NCBI RefSeq assembly: GCF_002243345.2
Contig: NZ_CP022655.2
Coordinates: 2,482,501-2,546,500, forward strand
Length of the DNA stretch: 64,000 nt
Reading direction: 5' to 3'
Origin: Paenibacillus sp. RUD330
GTDB taxonomy: Bacteria; Bacillota; Bacilli; Paenibacillales; Paenibacillaceae
Shown here piece by piece: positions 7,508 through 15,855 of the stretch. Under the pieces are notes generated by a model. That model did no database searches, was not told where the DNA came from, and was given only the letters and a program-made list of their open reading frames with translations. The translations under genes were made by a program, and so were the position numbers. Numbering within the stretch: the first letter of the stretch is position 1; each line of letters starts with the position of its first letter.

Positions 7508-10360
7508 ATGACCGACGAATCAAACACTAAACGGCAATGGAATGATTACTTCGGACCCAACCTGGGCTACGTCCAGGAACAGTACGAGCGCTACAGCAGC
7601 GATCCCGAATCCGTCGATCCCTCTTTCCGCGACCTGTTCGCGGAGCTGGGCGAACCGCCGGCGGACTTTGCTCCTGCAGCGGTTCACAGTGCTGCTCCGT
7701 CCGGCCAGGTTTCCGTCGACGTCTCGCTTCTGAAAAAGCTTGCCGCCGCGGAAAAACTGGTAGGCAACATCCGCACCTACGGCCATCTGGCCGCCAACAC
7801 CGATCCGCTCGGACTTCGCGCTTCCTCGGATACTCGCCTTGTCGAGCCCGCGACTTTCGATCTCACCGAGTCGGACCTCAGCCGGTTCCCGGCTTCCATC
7901 CTCTGGGATCATGCTCCCGCCAGCGTCACGAACGGCTGGCAAGCGATCCAGCAGCTTCGCAAGTCTTACACCCAATCCATCGGATTCGAATTCAGCCACG
8001 TCCATACCGAGACGGAACGGGACTGGCTCAGCGCCAAGGCTGAATCCGGCATTGCCAACTCCTCCCTGAACCCGGATGAGCGGAAAGCTCTCCTTGACCT
8101 GCTTATTCATGTGGAACAATTCGAAGCGTACTTGCACCGCACGTTCGTCGGCCAAAAAAGGTTCTCCGTGGAAGGCGTCGACATGCTCATTCCGGTCATC
8201 GACGAAATCGTCCGCCAATCCGTTCAGAACGGAGCCGAGCATGTCCTGATGGGCATGGCGCACCGGGGCCGCCTGAACGTGCTTGCCCATGTCCTGCGCA
8301 AGCCGTACGCGAAGATCTTCTCGGAATTCCATCATGCGCCGAACAAGGAGCTCGTTCCTTCGGAAGGCTCCATGGGCATCAACTCCGGCTGGGCCGGCGA
8401 CGTGAAGTACCATCTTGGCGCGGACCGCTCCATCGAGACCGGCGCCCGCATCCTGCTGGCCAACAACCCGAGCCATCTGGAGTACGTCAACTCGGTGGTC
8501 GAGGGCTTCTCCCGCGCCGCTCAGGAAGACCGCAGCAAAGCGGGCTACCCCGTGCAGGAGCTCGACAAGTCCATCGCGATCCAGGTCCATGGCGACGCCG
8601 CGTTCCCGGGAGAAGGCATCGTTGCGGAAACGCTTAACTTCACCGGCCTCGACGGCTACCGCAATGGCGGATCCATCCATATCATCGCGAACAACCGCAT
8701 CGGCTTCACGACCGACAGCAAGGATTCCCGCTCCACGCATTATGCGAGCGACCTCGCCAAAGGCTACGAAATTCCGATCGTGCATGTCAACGCGGACGAT
8801 CCGGAGGCCTGCATCGCGGCCGTGCGCCTTGCCTGCGAGTACCGCAACAAGTTCAAGAAGGACTTCCTGATCGATCTTGTCGGCTACCGCCGCTACGGCC
8901 ACAACGAAATGGACGATCCGGAAGGCACCCAGCCGCTCGTCTACGAGAAGGTGCGCAAGCACATGACCGTTGCAAGCCTGTACGCCGAGCGCCTCAAGGC
9001 GGAGGGAGCCCTCTCCGGAGACGAGATCAACAAGCTGATCCAGAATACGCTGCAGGAGCTTCAAGACGCCTACGACGTCATGAAGGAAAATGCGGCGAAC
9101 GGCAAGCATGCCGACACAGGTCCGATTCCGGTTGCTCCGGAAAATACCGAGACGGCTGTTCCGCTCGACAGGCTGCGCGAGATCAACGCCGAGCTGCTCA
9201 AATATCCGGAGGGCTTCACCGTCTATCCGAAGCTGCAGCGCATCCTGCAGCGCCGCGGCTCCATGCTCGACCAAGGCGAGAAGGTCGACTGGGCGCTCGC
9301 CGAAACGCTGGCGTTCGCGACGATCCTTGCCGACGGCAAGCCGATCCGCATGAGCGGCCAGGATGTCGAGCGCGCGACGTTCTCGCATCGCCATATCGTG
9401 CTCAACGACCATAAGACGGGCGAGAAGTTCTCTCCGATGCACCGCTTCCCGCAGGCGAAGGCATCGTTCGCGATCCACAACAGCCCGCTGACCGAGGGCG
9501 CGGTGCTCGGCTTCGAGTACGGCTACAACGTATTCTCGCCAGAGACGTTCACGATCTGGGAAGCCCAATACGGCGACTTCGCGAACTCCGCGCAAGTCAT
9601 CTTCGACCAGTTCATCTCGGCGGGCCGCACGAAATGGAAGCAGCGCTCCAGCCTCGTCATGCTGCTGCCCCACGGCTACGAAGGCCAAGGTCCGGAGCAT
9701 TCCAGCGCCCGCCTCGAACGGTATCTGCAGCTGTGCGCGGAGAACAACTGGACGGTGGCGAACCTGTCCACGGCGGCCCAGTACTTCCATCTGCTCCGCC
9801 GCCAGGCTGCCTGGACCGAGCATGAGGGAGCGCGTCCGCTCGTCATGATGTCGCCGAAAAGCCTGATCCGCAACCCGCGTGTCCTGTCGCCGGGCGAGGA
9901 TCTTGCGAACGGCAGCTTCAAGCTCGTTCTGGAGCAGAATGGCCTTGGCGCGAAGCCGGCTGCGGTCCGCCGCCTGATTCTGTGCTCGGGCAAGGTCGCC
10001 GTCGATCTCGAGGAAGCACTGGAATCCGCCGGAGACCAGGACATGAGCTGGCTGCATATCGTGCGCGTGGAGCAGCTGTATCCGTTCCCGCAAAAGGAAA
10101 TCGCCGAAATCATCGCCCGTTACGGCAAGCTGGAAGAAATCGTATGGGTACAGGAAGAGCCGAAAAACATGGGCGCCTGGACCTTCATGGAATCCCGCAT
10201 CCGCGAAGTGGCGGGCGGCAAAGCTGTCCACTATATCGGACGCCCGGACCGTTCGAGCCCGGCAAGCGGCCACCAAGACGTTCACGCCGCCGAACAACAA
10301 TCCATCATCTCGCTCTCGCTGCAGCAAAAAGCGTTGAACACGATTTTACTTGGGAGGTAG
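7508..10360 (+). CDS. odhA: 2-oxoglutarate dehydrogenase E1 component
   Basis: Thiamine-diphosphate-dependent decarboxylase of the TCA-cycle 2-oxoglutarate dehydrogenase complex, which passes a succinyl group to the lipoyl arm of E2. 950 aa, close to Bacillus OdhA (about 940). The N-terminus WNDYFGPNLGYVQEQYERY is the E2-docking segment of the family; MGMAHRGRLNVLAHV, HGDAAFPGEGIVAETLN and YRRYGHNEMDDP are core ThDP/metal and active-site motifs; LPHGYEGQGPEHSSARLERYLQL is the C-terminal transketolase-like signature. Start ATG at 7508 behind GGAGGTAG. It is followed 6 bases later by odhB. Confidence 0.97.
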   Translation: MTDESNTKRQWNDYFGPNLGYVQEQYERYSSDPESVDPSFRDLFAELGEPPADFAPAAVHSAAPSGQVSVDVSLLKKLAAAEKLVGNIRTYGHLAANTDPLGLRASSDTRLVEPATFDLTESDLSRFPASILWDHAPASVTNGWQAIQQLRKSYTQSIGFEFSHVHTETERDWLSAKAESGIANSSLNPDERKALLDLLIHVEQFEAYLHRTFVGQKRFSVEGVDMLIPVIDEIVRQSVQNGAEHVLMGMAHRGRLNVLAHVLRKPYAKIFSEFHHAPNKELVPSEGSMGINSGWAGDVKYHLGADRSIETGARILLANNPSHLEYVNSVVEGFSRAAQEDRSKAGYPVQELDKSIAIQVHGDAAFPGEGIVAETLNFTGLDGYRNGGSIHIIANNRIGFTTDSKDSRSTHYASDLAKGYEIPIVHVNADDPEACIAAVRLACEYRNKFKKDFLIDLVGYRRYGHNEMDDPEGTQPLVYEKVRKHMTVASLYAERLKAEGALSGDEINKLIQNTLQELQDAYDVMKENAANGKHADTGPIPVAPENTETAVPLDRLREINAELLKYPEGFTVYPKLQRILQRRGSMLDQGEKVDWALAETLAFATILADGKPIRMSGQDVERATFSHRHIVLNDHKTGEKFSPMHRFPQAKASFAIHNSPLTEGAVLGFEYGYNVFSPETFTIWEAQYGDFANSAQVIFDQFISAGRTKWKQRSSLVMLLPHGYEGQGPEHSSARLERYLQLCAENNWTVANLSTAAQYFHLLRRQAAWTEHEGARPLVMMSPKSLIRNPRVLSPGEDLANGSFKLVLEQNGLGAKPAAVRRLILCSGKVAVDLEEALESAGDQDMSWLHIVRVEQLYPFPQKEIAEIIARYGKLEEIVWVQEEPKNMGAWTFMESRIREVAGGKAVHYIGRPDRSSPASGHQDVHAAEQQSIISLSLQQKALNTILLGR

Positions 10361-10366
10361 AAGCAA

Positions 10367-11635
10367 GTGTCTGATATCAAAGTGCCTGACTTAGGCGAAT
10401 CCATCTCGGAAGCAACGATCACCAAATGGCTCAAGAAAGAAGGGGAAGCCGTAGCCCAGGGCGACCTTCTTCTGGAGCTCGAAACCGATAAGGTCAACCT
10501 GGAAATCAGCGCCGATTCCAGCGGCGTGCTGAACAGCATCGTCAAAGGCGAGGGCGACACCGTCCTCGTCGGCGAGACGATCGGCGTCATCGGAGAGGGC
10601 GGCGCGGCCGCATCCGCTCCGGCCGCCGCTCCTGCGCAGCCGGTACAGACGGAAGCTCCGGTAGCGCCTGCATCCGCTCCGGCCGCAGCTGCCGCACCGG
10701 CGCCGGCGCCTGCGAACGCGAGCAGCGAAGGCTCCGCCATCGCCTCGCCGTCCGCGCGCAAGCTTGCCCGCGAGCGCGGCATCGATCTGAACCAAGTCAA
10801 AGGCACGGATCCGAACGGCCGCATCTACAACCAGGACGTGGCGAACCATGGCTCCGCTCCTGCGGCTCCAGCCGCCGCGCCGGCCAAAGCTCCAGCCGCT
10901 CCGGCGAAGCCTGGCTTCACCGAGCAGCCAGGCAAGCCGGTCGAGCGTACGAAAATGTCCCGCCGCCGCCAGACGATCGCCAAGCGCCTGGTGGAAGCCC
11001 AGCATACGGCGGCCATGCTGACGACGTTCAACGAAGTCGACATGACGGCGATCCTCGACGTGCGCAAGCGCCGCAAGGACGCCTTCAAGGAGAAGAACGA
11101 AGTCGGCCTCGGCTTCATGTCCTTCTTCACGAAGGCTGTCGTCGGCGCGCTGAAGAAATATCCGCTGCTCAACGCGGAAATCGACGGCGACGATCTGATC
11201 CTCAAGAAATACTATGACATCGGCATCGCCGTCGCGGCTCCGGACGGCCTCGTCGTTCCGGTCGTGCGCGACGCCGACCGCCTCGGCTTCGCCGGCATCG
11301 AGAAATCGATCTCCGAGCTTGCTGGCAAAGCCCGCAAAAATACGCTGGCTCTCTCCGATCTTCAAGGAGGCACGTTCACGATCACGAACGGCGGCGTCTT
11401 CGGCTCCCTGCTGTCGACTCCGATCCTGAACGCTCCGCAGGTCGGCATCCTGGGCATGCACAAGATCCAGATCCGTCCTGTAGCCATCGACGACGTGCGC
11501 ATGGAGAACCGTCCGATGATGTACATCGCCCTGTCCTACGACCACCGCATCGTGGACGGCGCCGAAGCGGTCCGCTTCCTCGTGACCGTCAAGGAACTGC
11601 TGGAAGATCCGGAATCCCTTCTTCTCGAAGGCTGA
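10367..11635 (+). CDS. odhB: Dihydrolipoyllysine succinyltransferase, E2 of 2-oxoglutarate dehydrogenase
   Basis: Transfers succinyl from the E1-bound intermediate to CoA. Domain order: lipoyl domain with [12 protein letters not shown] (modified Lys about residue 42), an Ala/Pro linker, a peripheral-subunit-binding domain ([27 protein letters not shown]), a second Ala/Pro linker, then the catalytic acyltransferase with [13 protein letters not shown] containing the His-Asp active site. 422 aa, one lipoyl domain as in Bacillus OdhB. GTG start at 10367 behind GGGAGGTAG. The E3 subunit is not in the window and is presumably shared with pyruvate dehydrogenase elsewhere. Confidence 0.97.
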   Translation: MSDIKVPDLGESISEATITKWLKKEGEAVAQGDLLLELETDKVNLEISADSSGVLNSIVKGEGDTVLVGETIGVIGEGGAAASAPAAAPAQPVQTEAPVAPASAPAAAAAPAPAPANASSEGSAIASPSARKLARERGIDLNQVKGTDPNGRIYNQDVANHGSAPAAPAAAPAKAPAAPAKPGFTEQPGKPVERTKMSRRRQTIAKRLVEAQHTAAMLTTFNEVDMTAILDVRKRRKDAFKEKNEVGLGFMSFFTKAVVGALKKYPLLNAEIDGDDLILKKYYDIGIAVAAPDGLVVPVVRDADRLGFAGIEKSISELAGKARKNTLALSDLQGGTFTITNGGVFGSLLSTPILNAPQVGILGMHKIQIRPVAIDDVRMENRPMMYIALSYDHRIVDGAEAVRFLVTVKELLEDPESLLLEG

Positions 11636-11654
11636 TGCAACCCGGTAAATAGAC

Positions 11655-11690
11655 AAGCCCGGAGATGCCATGGCATCTCCGGGCTTTTTA
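11655..11690 (+). terminator. Intrinsic terminator after odhB
   Basis: AAGCCCGGAGATGCCA is perfectly self-complementary with TGGCATCTCCGGGCTT, followed by TTTTTA. It ends odhAB and also faces the convergent gene at 11711-11983. Confidence 0.9.
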
Positions 11691-11710
11691 TATGGTTCCT
11701 TGATTATCCC

Positions 11711-11983
11711 TTACATCTTGCGGTTGCAGTACAGGAGCAGAACGACATACCCGGCCCCGATGCAGACGAGGAGGTAGGACATTTCGGGAAGGTTGATGAC
11801 GCCGACAAAAAAAACGACGACGCTGGCGATGAGATTGTACATGGCGATGGTCCGGTACAGCTTGTCGCGGTCCCGGATGCGGCCGGGCGCGAATGCGGCG
11901 AGCAGCCATGGGGTGCGTCTGACGCCGGTGAAATAGGCGACGGCATAAATGATCAGAGCGAGCAGCAGCAGATACACATTCAT
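11711..11983 (-). CDS. Small membrane protein with three predicted TM helices (DUF3784-like)
   Basis: 90 aa with three hydrophobic segments (VYLLLLALIIYAVAYFTG; MYNLIASVVVFFVGVINL; YLLVCIGAGYVVLLLYC). Between the first two lies a basic stretch, APGRIRDRDKLYRT. The layout resembles the DUF3784 family of small Firmicute membrane proteins, but the resemblance is weak. Start ATG at 11983 with AAGGGG upstream. A minus-strand TATAAT (12050-12045) about 60 bases upstream could be its -10. Function unknown. Confidence 0.65.
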   Translation of the reverse strand: MNVYLLLLALIIYAVAYFTGVRRTPWLLAAFAPGRIRDRDKLYRTIAMYNLIASVVVFFVGVINLPEMSYLLVCIGAGYVVLLLYCNRKM

Positions 11984-12208
11984 GGTGGCTGTATCCCCTT
12001 GTTGATGAGCTGGATCAGGCGGCCGGTGAGCGCGCTGTATCCTATATTATACGTCGGCATTCCAGGATGTGGGAATGGTTTTTATTGCGAAAAATCGGAA
12101 TAAAGCCGGCCGCTGCCGCATAGGAATGTACGGGGAGCCAAGCTTGAACCGCCTGTTCATGGGAGAGGATGCCGGCCGATGGAAGCATGTCTTCGGGAGG
12201 CGGCACTT

Positions 12209-12289
12209 ATGGGCACGGACACTTTGATTGCGCTGCTGGCGCTGGTTGTATCGATCATCCAGCTGGCCGGGCGCAACGGCAAGCTGTAA
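12209..12289 (+). CDS. 26-residue hydrophobic peptide (possible toxin-like membrane peptide)
   Basis: ATG at 12209 behind a strong GGGAGG site opens a 26-aa peptide, MGTDTLIALLALVVSIIQLA followed by GRNGKL. That is one perfect transmembrane helix with an acidic N-terminus and a basic C-terminus. An excellent terminator begins 15 bases after the stop, so this looks like an independent transcription unit. The shape matches the short holin-like or type I toxin peptides of Firmicutes, but there is no visible antisense antitoxin promoter. A regulatory membrane microprotein is equally possible. Confidence 0.5.
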   Translation: MGTDTLIALLALVVSIIQLAGRNGKL

Positions 12290-12303
12290 CGGCTGCACCG
12301 CAG

Positions 12304-12341
12304 GCGGGCAGGGAACCAGCGTGGTTCCCTGCCCGCTTTTT
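12304..12341 (+). terminator. Strong intrinsic terminator after the 26-aa peptide
   Basis: GCGGGCAGGGAACCA pairs perfectly with TGGTTCCCTGCCCGC with a 3-base loop, followed by TTTTT. Confidence 0.9.
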
Positions 12342-12463
12342 GGCGCGGACGGGTGCGCGCCGCATTGTCGGGCGGGGCCCGGATTGGACGGATTTCGAGG
12401 AAAGGCATTCCTATGGTATACTTGGGATATCCTATGATTGTTACGCGGAAAGGAAGACTTGCG

Positions 12464-12913
12464 ATGGCGGGAACGAAGACGAACGGAACAGCCAAAGTGA
12501 TGCTGGATGCGATGTCGAGGAGCGGATGGAGAATTACCGATCAGCGCCGCAAGCTGGCGGATATTTTCTCTGCGACCGAAGGTTATTTGTCTCCCAAGGA
12601 TGTGTACGAGGCGATGGCGGTCTCTTACCCCGGCGTAAGCTTCGATACGGTGTACCGCAACTTGCGGCTCATGAGCGAGATGGGCGTGCTCGAACAGTTC
12701 TATTCCATGGACGCCGGGCTCAAGTTCAAAGCCGCCTGCTTCCATCACCACCATCATCATCTCATCTGCACGAACTGCGAGAAGACGCTTACCTTCGACT
12801 ATTGTCCGATGGAGCAGGAAATGCGGCTGCCGGGCAACTTCAAGATCATGAACCACCGGTTCGAAGTCTACGGCATTTGCGAGCACTGCCAAAAGGAGCA
12901 AGCGGGGAGCTGA
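12464..12913 (+). CDS. zur: Zinc uptake regulator Zur (Fur family)
   Basis: A 149-aa Fur-superfamily repressor. The winged helix includes WRITDQRRKLADIFSATEGYLSPKDVYEAM and FDTVYRNLRLMSEMGVLEQF. A His-rich metal-sensing segment (CFHHHHHHLIC) leads to CTNC (first pair of structural-zinc cysteines) and the C-terminal CEHC (second pair). Assignment to Zur rather than Fur or PerR rests on the neighbouring znuCBA genes, the two Zur-type boxes before them, and the presence of a clear Fur at 18506. ATG at 12464 has GAAAGGAAG in front. A weak -10 TATACT is at 12417-12422. It should repress znuCBA and the CobW gene at 15856 when zinc is plentiful. Confidence 0.88.
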   Translation: MAGTKTNGTAKVMLDAMSRSGWRITDQRRKLADIFSATEGYLSPKDVYEAMAVSYPGVSFDTVYRNLRLMSEMGVLEQFYSMDAGLKFKAACFHHHHHHLICTNCEKTLTFDYCPMEQEMRLPGNFKIMNHRFEVYGICEHCQKEQAGS

Positions 12914-12934
12914 TTGCCGGCTTGTTCTTTTTTT
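12896..12934 (+). terminator. Intrinsic terminator at the end of zur
   Basis: GAGCAAGC-GG pairs with CC-G-GCTTGTTC (one bulge, one G-U pair) followed by a run of seven T. The stem overlaps the last zur codons. Confidence 0.7.
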
Positions 12935-13047
12935 GCGGAGCTGCTGCTGGATGACGGTATCCTGCAGGGCGGCTTCCGGACATTTTCCGGGCAGGGCTCC
13001 AGCTTTCATCCATGCGCAGCCTTCTGAAGAGAACCTCTCATCGGTCA

Positions 13048-13076
13048 TTGACTTTGAGAACCGACCCTGATAGAAT
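13048..13076 (+). promoter_or_regulatory. Promoter of znuCBA
   Basis: TTGACT (13048-13053), 17-bp spacer, TAGAAT (13071-13076). The predicted start site (about 13083) falls inside the first Zur-like box. Confidence 0.8.
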
Positions 13077-13080
13077 TGTC

Positions 13081-13101
13081 TGGGTGTAATGATTACTATT
13101 A
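13081..13101 (+). promoter_or_regulatory. Zur box 1 before znuC
   Basis: The core TAAT-G-ATTA (13087-13095) matches the centre of the Bacillus Zur consensus AAATCGTAATNATTACGATTT. The outer arms match only partly. Its position over the transcription start fits repression by zinc-loaded Zur. Confidence 0.7.
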
Positions 13102-13149
13102 AGCACGAACTTACGGCGATAGGCGGGGACGGCGCCAACCTATCTACTA

Positions 13150-13170
13150 AATATGTAATATTTACGATAG
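13150..13170 (+). promoter_or_regulatory. Zur box 2 before znuC
   Basis: AATATG-TAAT-A-TTTA-CGATAG aligns with the Zur consensus with one mismatch in the core and a well-preserved CGAT right arm. It lies between the transcription start and the znuC ribosome site. Confidence 0.55.
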
Positions 13171-13185
13171 AAGAAAGAAGGTGGG

Positions 13186-13899
13186 ATGGCCATGCTTCTG
13201 GCATCCTTGAAAGACGTGGACTTCGGATACAGCGATGTGCCGACGCTCCACAACGCCTCCCTCGAGGTGCACAGCGCCGAGTTCGTCGCCGTGACGGGAC
13301 CGAACGGAGCGTCCAAGACGACGCTGCTCAAGCTCATGCTCGGCTTGCTGAAGCCGTGGAAAGGCAAGGTGCAGCTGGCGCGGAGACGGGATGACGGAAG
13401 TAGGCTGACCGTCAGCTATGTGCCGCAGCAGATCGCCGCCTTCAACGGAGGCTTTCCGAGCAACGTGTACGAGTTCGTCCTCTCCGGCGTCCACAGCCGC
13501 GGCTCCTGGCTCCGCAAGGTGACGGAGAAGGACCGGGCAGCGGCGGAAAAATCGCTTCGCCAGGTCGGCATGTGGCAGCTCCGCAGCCGCCGCATCGGCG
13601 AGCTGTCCGGCGGGCAGAAGCAGCGCATCATCATCGCGAGGGCGCTGACCCAGCGGCCGGATCTGCTCATCATGGACGAGCCGACGACAGGCATGGATCA
13701 GGAAAGCCGGGCCGGATTTTACGAGCTGATGCGCCATATGGTCGAAGTCCACGGCATGGCCATCGTCATGGTGACGCATGGCCTGGATGAATGCCGCCCT
13801 TACCTGGACCGGATCATTGAGCTGGAGAGAAAGGGGGAGGGCGGATGGAAATGCTGCAGTACGACTTTATGCAACGGGCATTTTGTGCCGGCGGGCTGA
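13186..13899 (+). CDS. znuC: Zinc ABC transporter ATP-binding protein
   Basis: Energises high-affinity zinc import. Walker A GPNGASKTT has Ser at the usual third Gly, a variant I recall in Bacillus zinc ATPases. SYVPQQ is the Q-loop, ELSGGQKQR the signature, LLIMDEPTTGMD Walker B, and VTHG the switch His. 237 aa. The C-terminus GGWKCCSTTLCNGHF holds a C-C-x4-C-x2-H cluster and is encoded in a second frame inside the first 55 bases of znuB. Start ATG 13186 or 13192, behind AAGGTGG. Regulated by Zur through the two upstream boxes. Confidence 0.93.
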   Translation: MAMLLASLKDVDFGYSDVPTLHNASLEVHSAEFVAVTGPNGASKTTLLKLMLGLLKPWKGKVQLARRRDDGSRLTVSYVPQQIAAFNGGFPSNVYEFVLSGVHSRGSWLRKVTEKDRAAAEKSLRQVGMWQLRSRRIGELSGGQKQRIIIARALTQRPDLLIMDEPTTGMDQESRAGFYELMRHMVEVHGMAIVMVTHGLDECRPYLDRIIELERKGEGGWKCCSTTLCNGHFVPAG

Positions 13900-14741
13900 T
13901 CGCGGTCATCGCTTCCGTGCTCGGCGTGTACCTCATGCTCAGACGGCAGGCTCTCATGGCGGACATGCTCTCCCATGTCTCTCTGGCGGGAGTCGCCGCA
14001 GGGGCATACCTCAATTGGAACCCGACCCTGTCGGGCTTCCTGACTGCCATCGTGGGGGCGGTAGCGGTCGAATATGTCCGCCGTTCCTACAAGACGTACA
14101 GCGAGATATCGGTCGCGATCATCATGGTCGGAGGGCTCTCGACGGCGGTCGTCCTCATGAGCCTGAACAAGAGCATCAGCAAAAGCTTCACGTCGTATCT
14201 GTTCGGATCCGTCGTCGCGGTCGATCAGACCCAGCTCATCCTGATGGCGGCCGTGACGGTCATCGGCGGCTTGTTCTTCTTCCTGCTGCGGCGTCCGCTG
14301 TACCAGATGACCTTCGACGAGGAGACGGCGCGCGTCAGCGGCCTTCCCGTCGGGCTCATCTCGATGATGTTCAGCGTGCTTACCGGTATGATCGTCGCCG
14401 CTGCGATGCCGGTCGTCGGCGTGCTGCTCGTCTCCTCGCTGATCGTCCTGCCGGCATCGCTGGCGATCCGGATCGCCAGCCGCTTCAGCGCCGCGCTGCT
14501 GCTCGCCGTCGTCATCGGCCTGACAGGCGTGTTCACCGGCCTCACGGCCTCTTACCAGCTGAGCCTGCCTCCGGGCGGCACGATCGCGTTGGTTCTCCTC
14601 GCTCTGCTGCTGATCGGCGTCGGACTCAAGAAAGCGATCCGGTTCGTGCGCTCCAAGAGCAGCCATGTGGCGGCTGCCGATACGGAGATGCATACCTACG
14701 GCCCGATTCCAAGGTTGAGCGAGGATTCACATAACCATTAA
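13845..14741 (+). CDS. znuB: Zinc ABC transporter permease
   Basis: ABC-3-family integral membrane permease of 298 aa with about eight hydrophobic segments (for example FMQRAFCAGGLIAVIASVLG and AAAMPVVGVLLVSSLIVLPASLA). SHVSLAGVAAGAY is the conserved loop of the ZnuB/MntB family. It overlaps znuC by 55 bases in a different frame, so the two are translationally coupled, with AAAGGGGGAGGG before the ATG. The C-terminus carries a His-containing tail ending EDSHNH. Confidence 0.93.
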   Translation: MEMLQYDFMQRAFCAGGLIAVIASVLGVYLMLRRQALMADMLSHVSLAGVAAGAYLNWNPTLSGFLTAIVGAVAVEYVRRSYKTYSEISVAIIMVGGLSTAVVLMSLNKSISKSFTSYLFGSVVAVDQTQLILMAAVTVIGGLFFFLLRRPLYQMTFDEETARVSGLPVGLISMMFSVLTGMIVAAAMPVVGVLLVSSLIVLPASLAIRIASRFSAALLLAVVIGLTGVFTGLTASYQLSLPPGGTIALVLLALLLIGVGLKKAIRFVRSKSSHVAAADTEMHTYGPIPRLSEDSHNH

Positions 14742-14768
14742 TCAAGCGGAAAGAAGGGATGTACCATC

Positions 14769-15743
14769 ATGAACAGCAAGTGGATTCGAAGCACGGCTGC
14801 CGCCGCTGCGTTGGCGCTGGTCCTAGCGGGCTGCGGCACCAAGACGGACGGGAACGCCGCTTCCCCCGAAAGCGCAGAAGGCAAGCTCAAGGTTGTCGCC
14901 ACCTTTTATCCGATGGCGGAATTCAGCCGTCAGGTCGGCGGGGATCTCGTCGATGTCACCGCTCTCGTCCCGGTCGGCACGGAGCCCCATGACTGGGAGC
15001 CGAGCGCAAAGGACATGTCCAGGATCAGCGATGCGGATGTGTTCGTCTACAACGGCATCGTGGAGGAATGGGCGGAGCGCGCGCTGGAGAGCGCCGGCAG
15101 TACCAAGCGGGTTGCCGTCGAAGCGAGCAGCGGCATCGAGCTGCTGGAAGGCGTCGAGGAGGATGGGCATGAAGGCCACGATCATGAAAGCGGCAGCGCC
15201 GAAGAGTCCCATGGACACCCCGTCGATCCCCATGTGTGGCTGAGCCCGGCTCTGGCGATGAAGGAAGTGCGCAGCATCGAAGCGGCATTCAGCAAGGCCG
15301 CCCCCGAGCATGCGGAGCAGTTCAAGCAGAACGCGGATGCTTACGCCTCCAAGCTCCAGGAGTTGGATGGAGAATTCAAATCCGAGCTGTCCGATGTCAA
15401 GCGCAAGGACTTCATCACGTCCCATGCGGCCTTCGCTTATCTGGCCAAGGAATACGGCTTGAAGCAGGTTCCGATAGCGGGATTGTCGCCGGAGCAGGAG
15501 CCTTCGCCGGAGCAGATGGCTCAGGTCGTCAAGTTCGTCAAGGACAACAACGTCCGCACCATTTTCTTCGAAGAGCTGGCCGACTCCAAAATCGCCGATA
15601 CGATTGCGGCCGAGACGGGCGCAGGCACGGATGTCCTCAATCCGCTGGAAGGCTTGACGCAGGAAGAGACGGCGGCGCAGGAGGACTATATCTCCATCAT
15701 GAAGAAGAACCTGGCTGCATTGAAGAAAGCTTTGAACGAGTGA
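14769..15743 (+). CDS. znuA: Zinc-binding lipoprotein of the ABC importer
   Basis: Cluster A-I solute-binding lipoprotein, 324 aa. Signal peptide with lipobox LVLAGC (lipidated Cys about residue 18). ATFYPMAEFSRQVGGD and VPVGTEPHDWEPSAKD supply the first His ligand. A His/Asp/Glu-rich loop (DGHEGHDHESG then ESHGHPVDPHVW) is typical of zinc rather than manganese binding. TSHAAFAYLAKEYGL and GLSPEQEPSPEQMA follow as in ZnuA/AdcA. Last gene of znuCBA; a hairpin at 15789-15807 follows. Confidence 0.93.
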   Translation: MNSKWIRSTAAAAALALVLAGCGTKTDGNAASPESAEGKLKVVATFYPMAEFSRQVGGDLVDVTALVPVGTEPHDWEPSAKDMSRISDADVFVYNGIVEEWAERALESAGSTKRVAVEASSGIELLEGVEEDGHEGHDHESGSAEESHGHPVDPHVWLSPALAMKEVRSIEAAFSKAAPEHAEQFKQNADAYASKLQELDGEFKSELSDVKRKDFITSHAAFAYLAKEYGLKQVPIAGLSPEQEPSPEQMAQVVKFVKDNNVRTIFFEELADSKIADTIAAETGAGTDVLNPLEGLTQEETAAQEDYISIMKKNLAALKKALNE

Positions 15744-15788
15744 AAGCCCGCTTTCTTTTTTTTGAATAATCGTAAATATAACTACTTT

Positions 15789-15807
15789 GCCGGATTCGTC
15801 CGGCTTT
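15789..15807 (+). terminator. UUCG-loop hairpin after znuA
   Basis: GCCGGA-TTCG-TCCGGC is a perfect 6-bp stem closed by the extra-stable UUCG tetraloop, followed by TTTATCCTT. A weaker hairpin with a T8 run (GAAAG-CCCG-CTTTC, 15742-15763) precedes it. Together they probably terminate znuCBA. Confidence 0.6.
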
Positions 15808-15819
15808 ATCCTTCCTATT

Positions 15820-15840
15820 AAATCGTAAAAATTACAAAAA
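15820..15840 (+). promoter_or_regulatory. Zur-like box before the CobW gene
   Basis: AAATCG-TAAA-A-ATTA-CAAAAA matches the Bacillus Zur consensus well in its left arm and centre. It lies 16-36 bases before the TTG start of the CobW gene at 15856. A second, poorer match is at 15767-15787 (TAATCGTAAATATAACTACTT). I could not place a convincing promoter beside them. Confidence 0.6.
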
Positions 15841-15855
15841 GGTGAGTGGATCGTT

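Noticed and set aside
7520-10327. A 935-codon open frame antisense to odhA, and similar long antisense frames over most large genes.
   Set aside because: In GC-rich DNA the strand opposite a strongly biased gene often stays open. These frames are Arg/Ala/Gly-rich, lack ribosome sites and lie exactly under a certain gene.
13186-13400. ZnuC Walker A reads GPNGASKTT rather than GxGK, suggesting a defective ATPase.
   Set aside because: I recall the same Ser substitution in zinc-uptake ATPases of Bacillus; all other ATPase motifs are intact.
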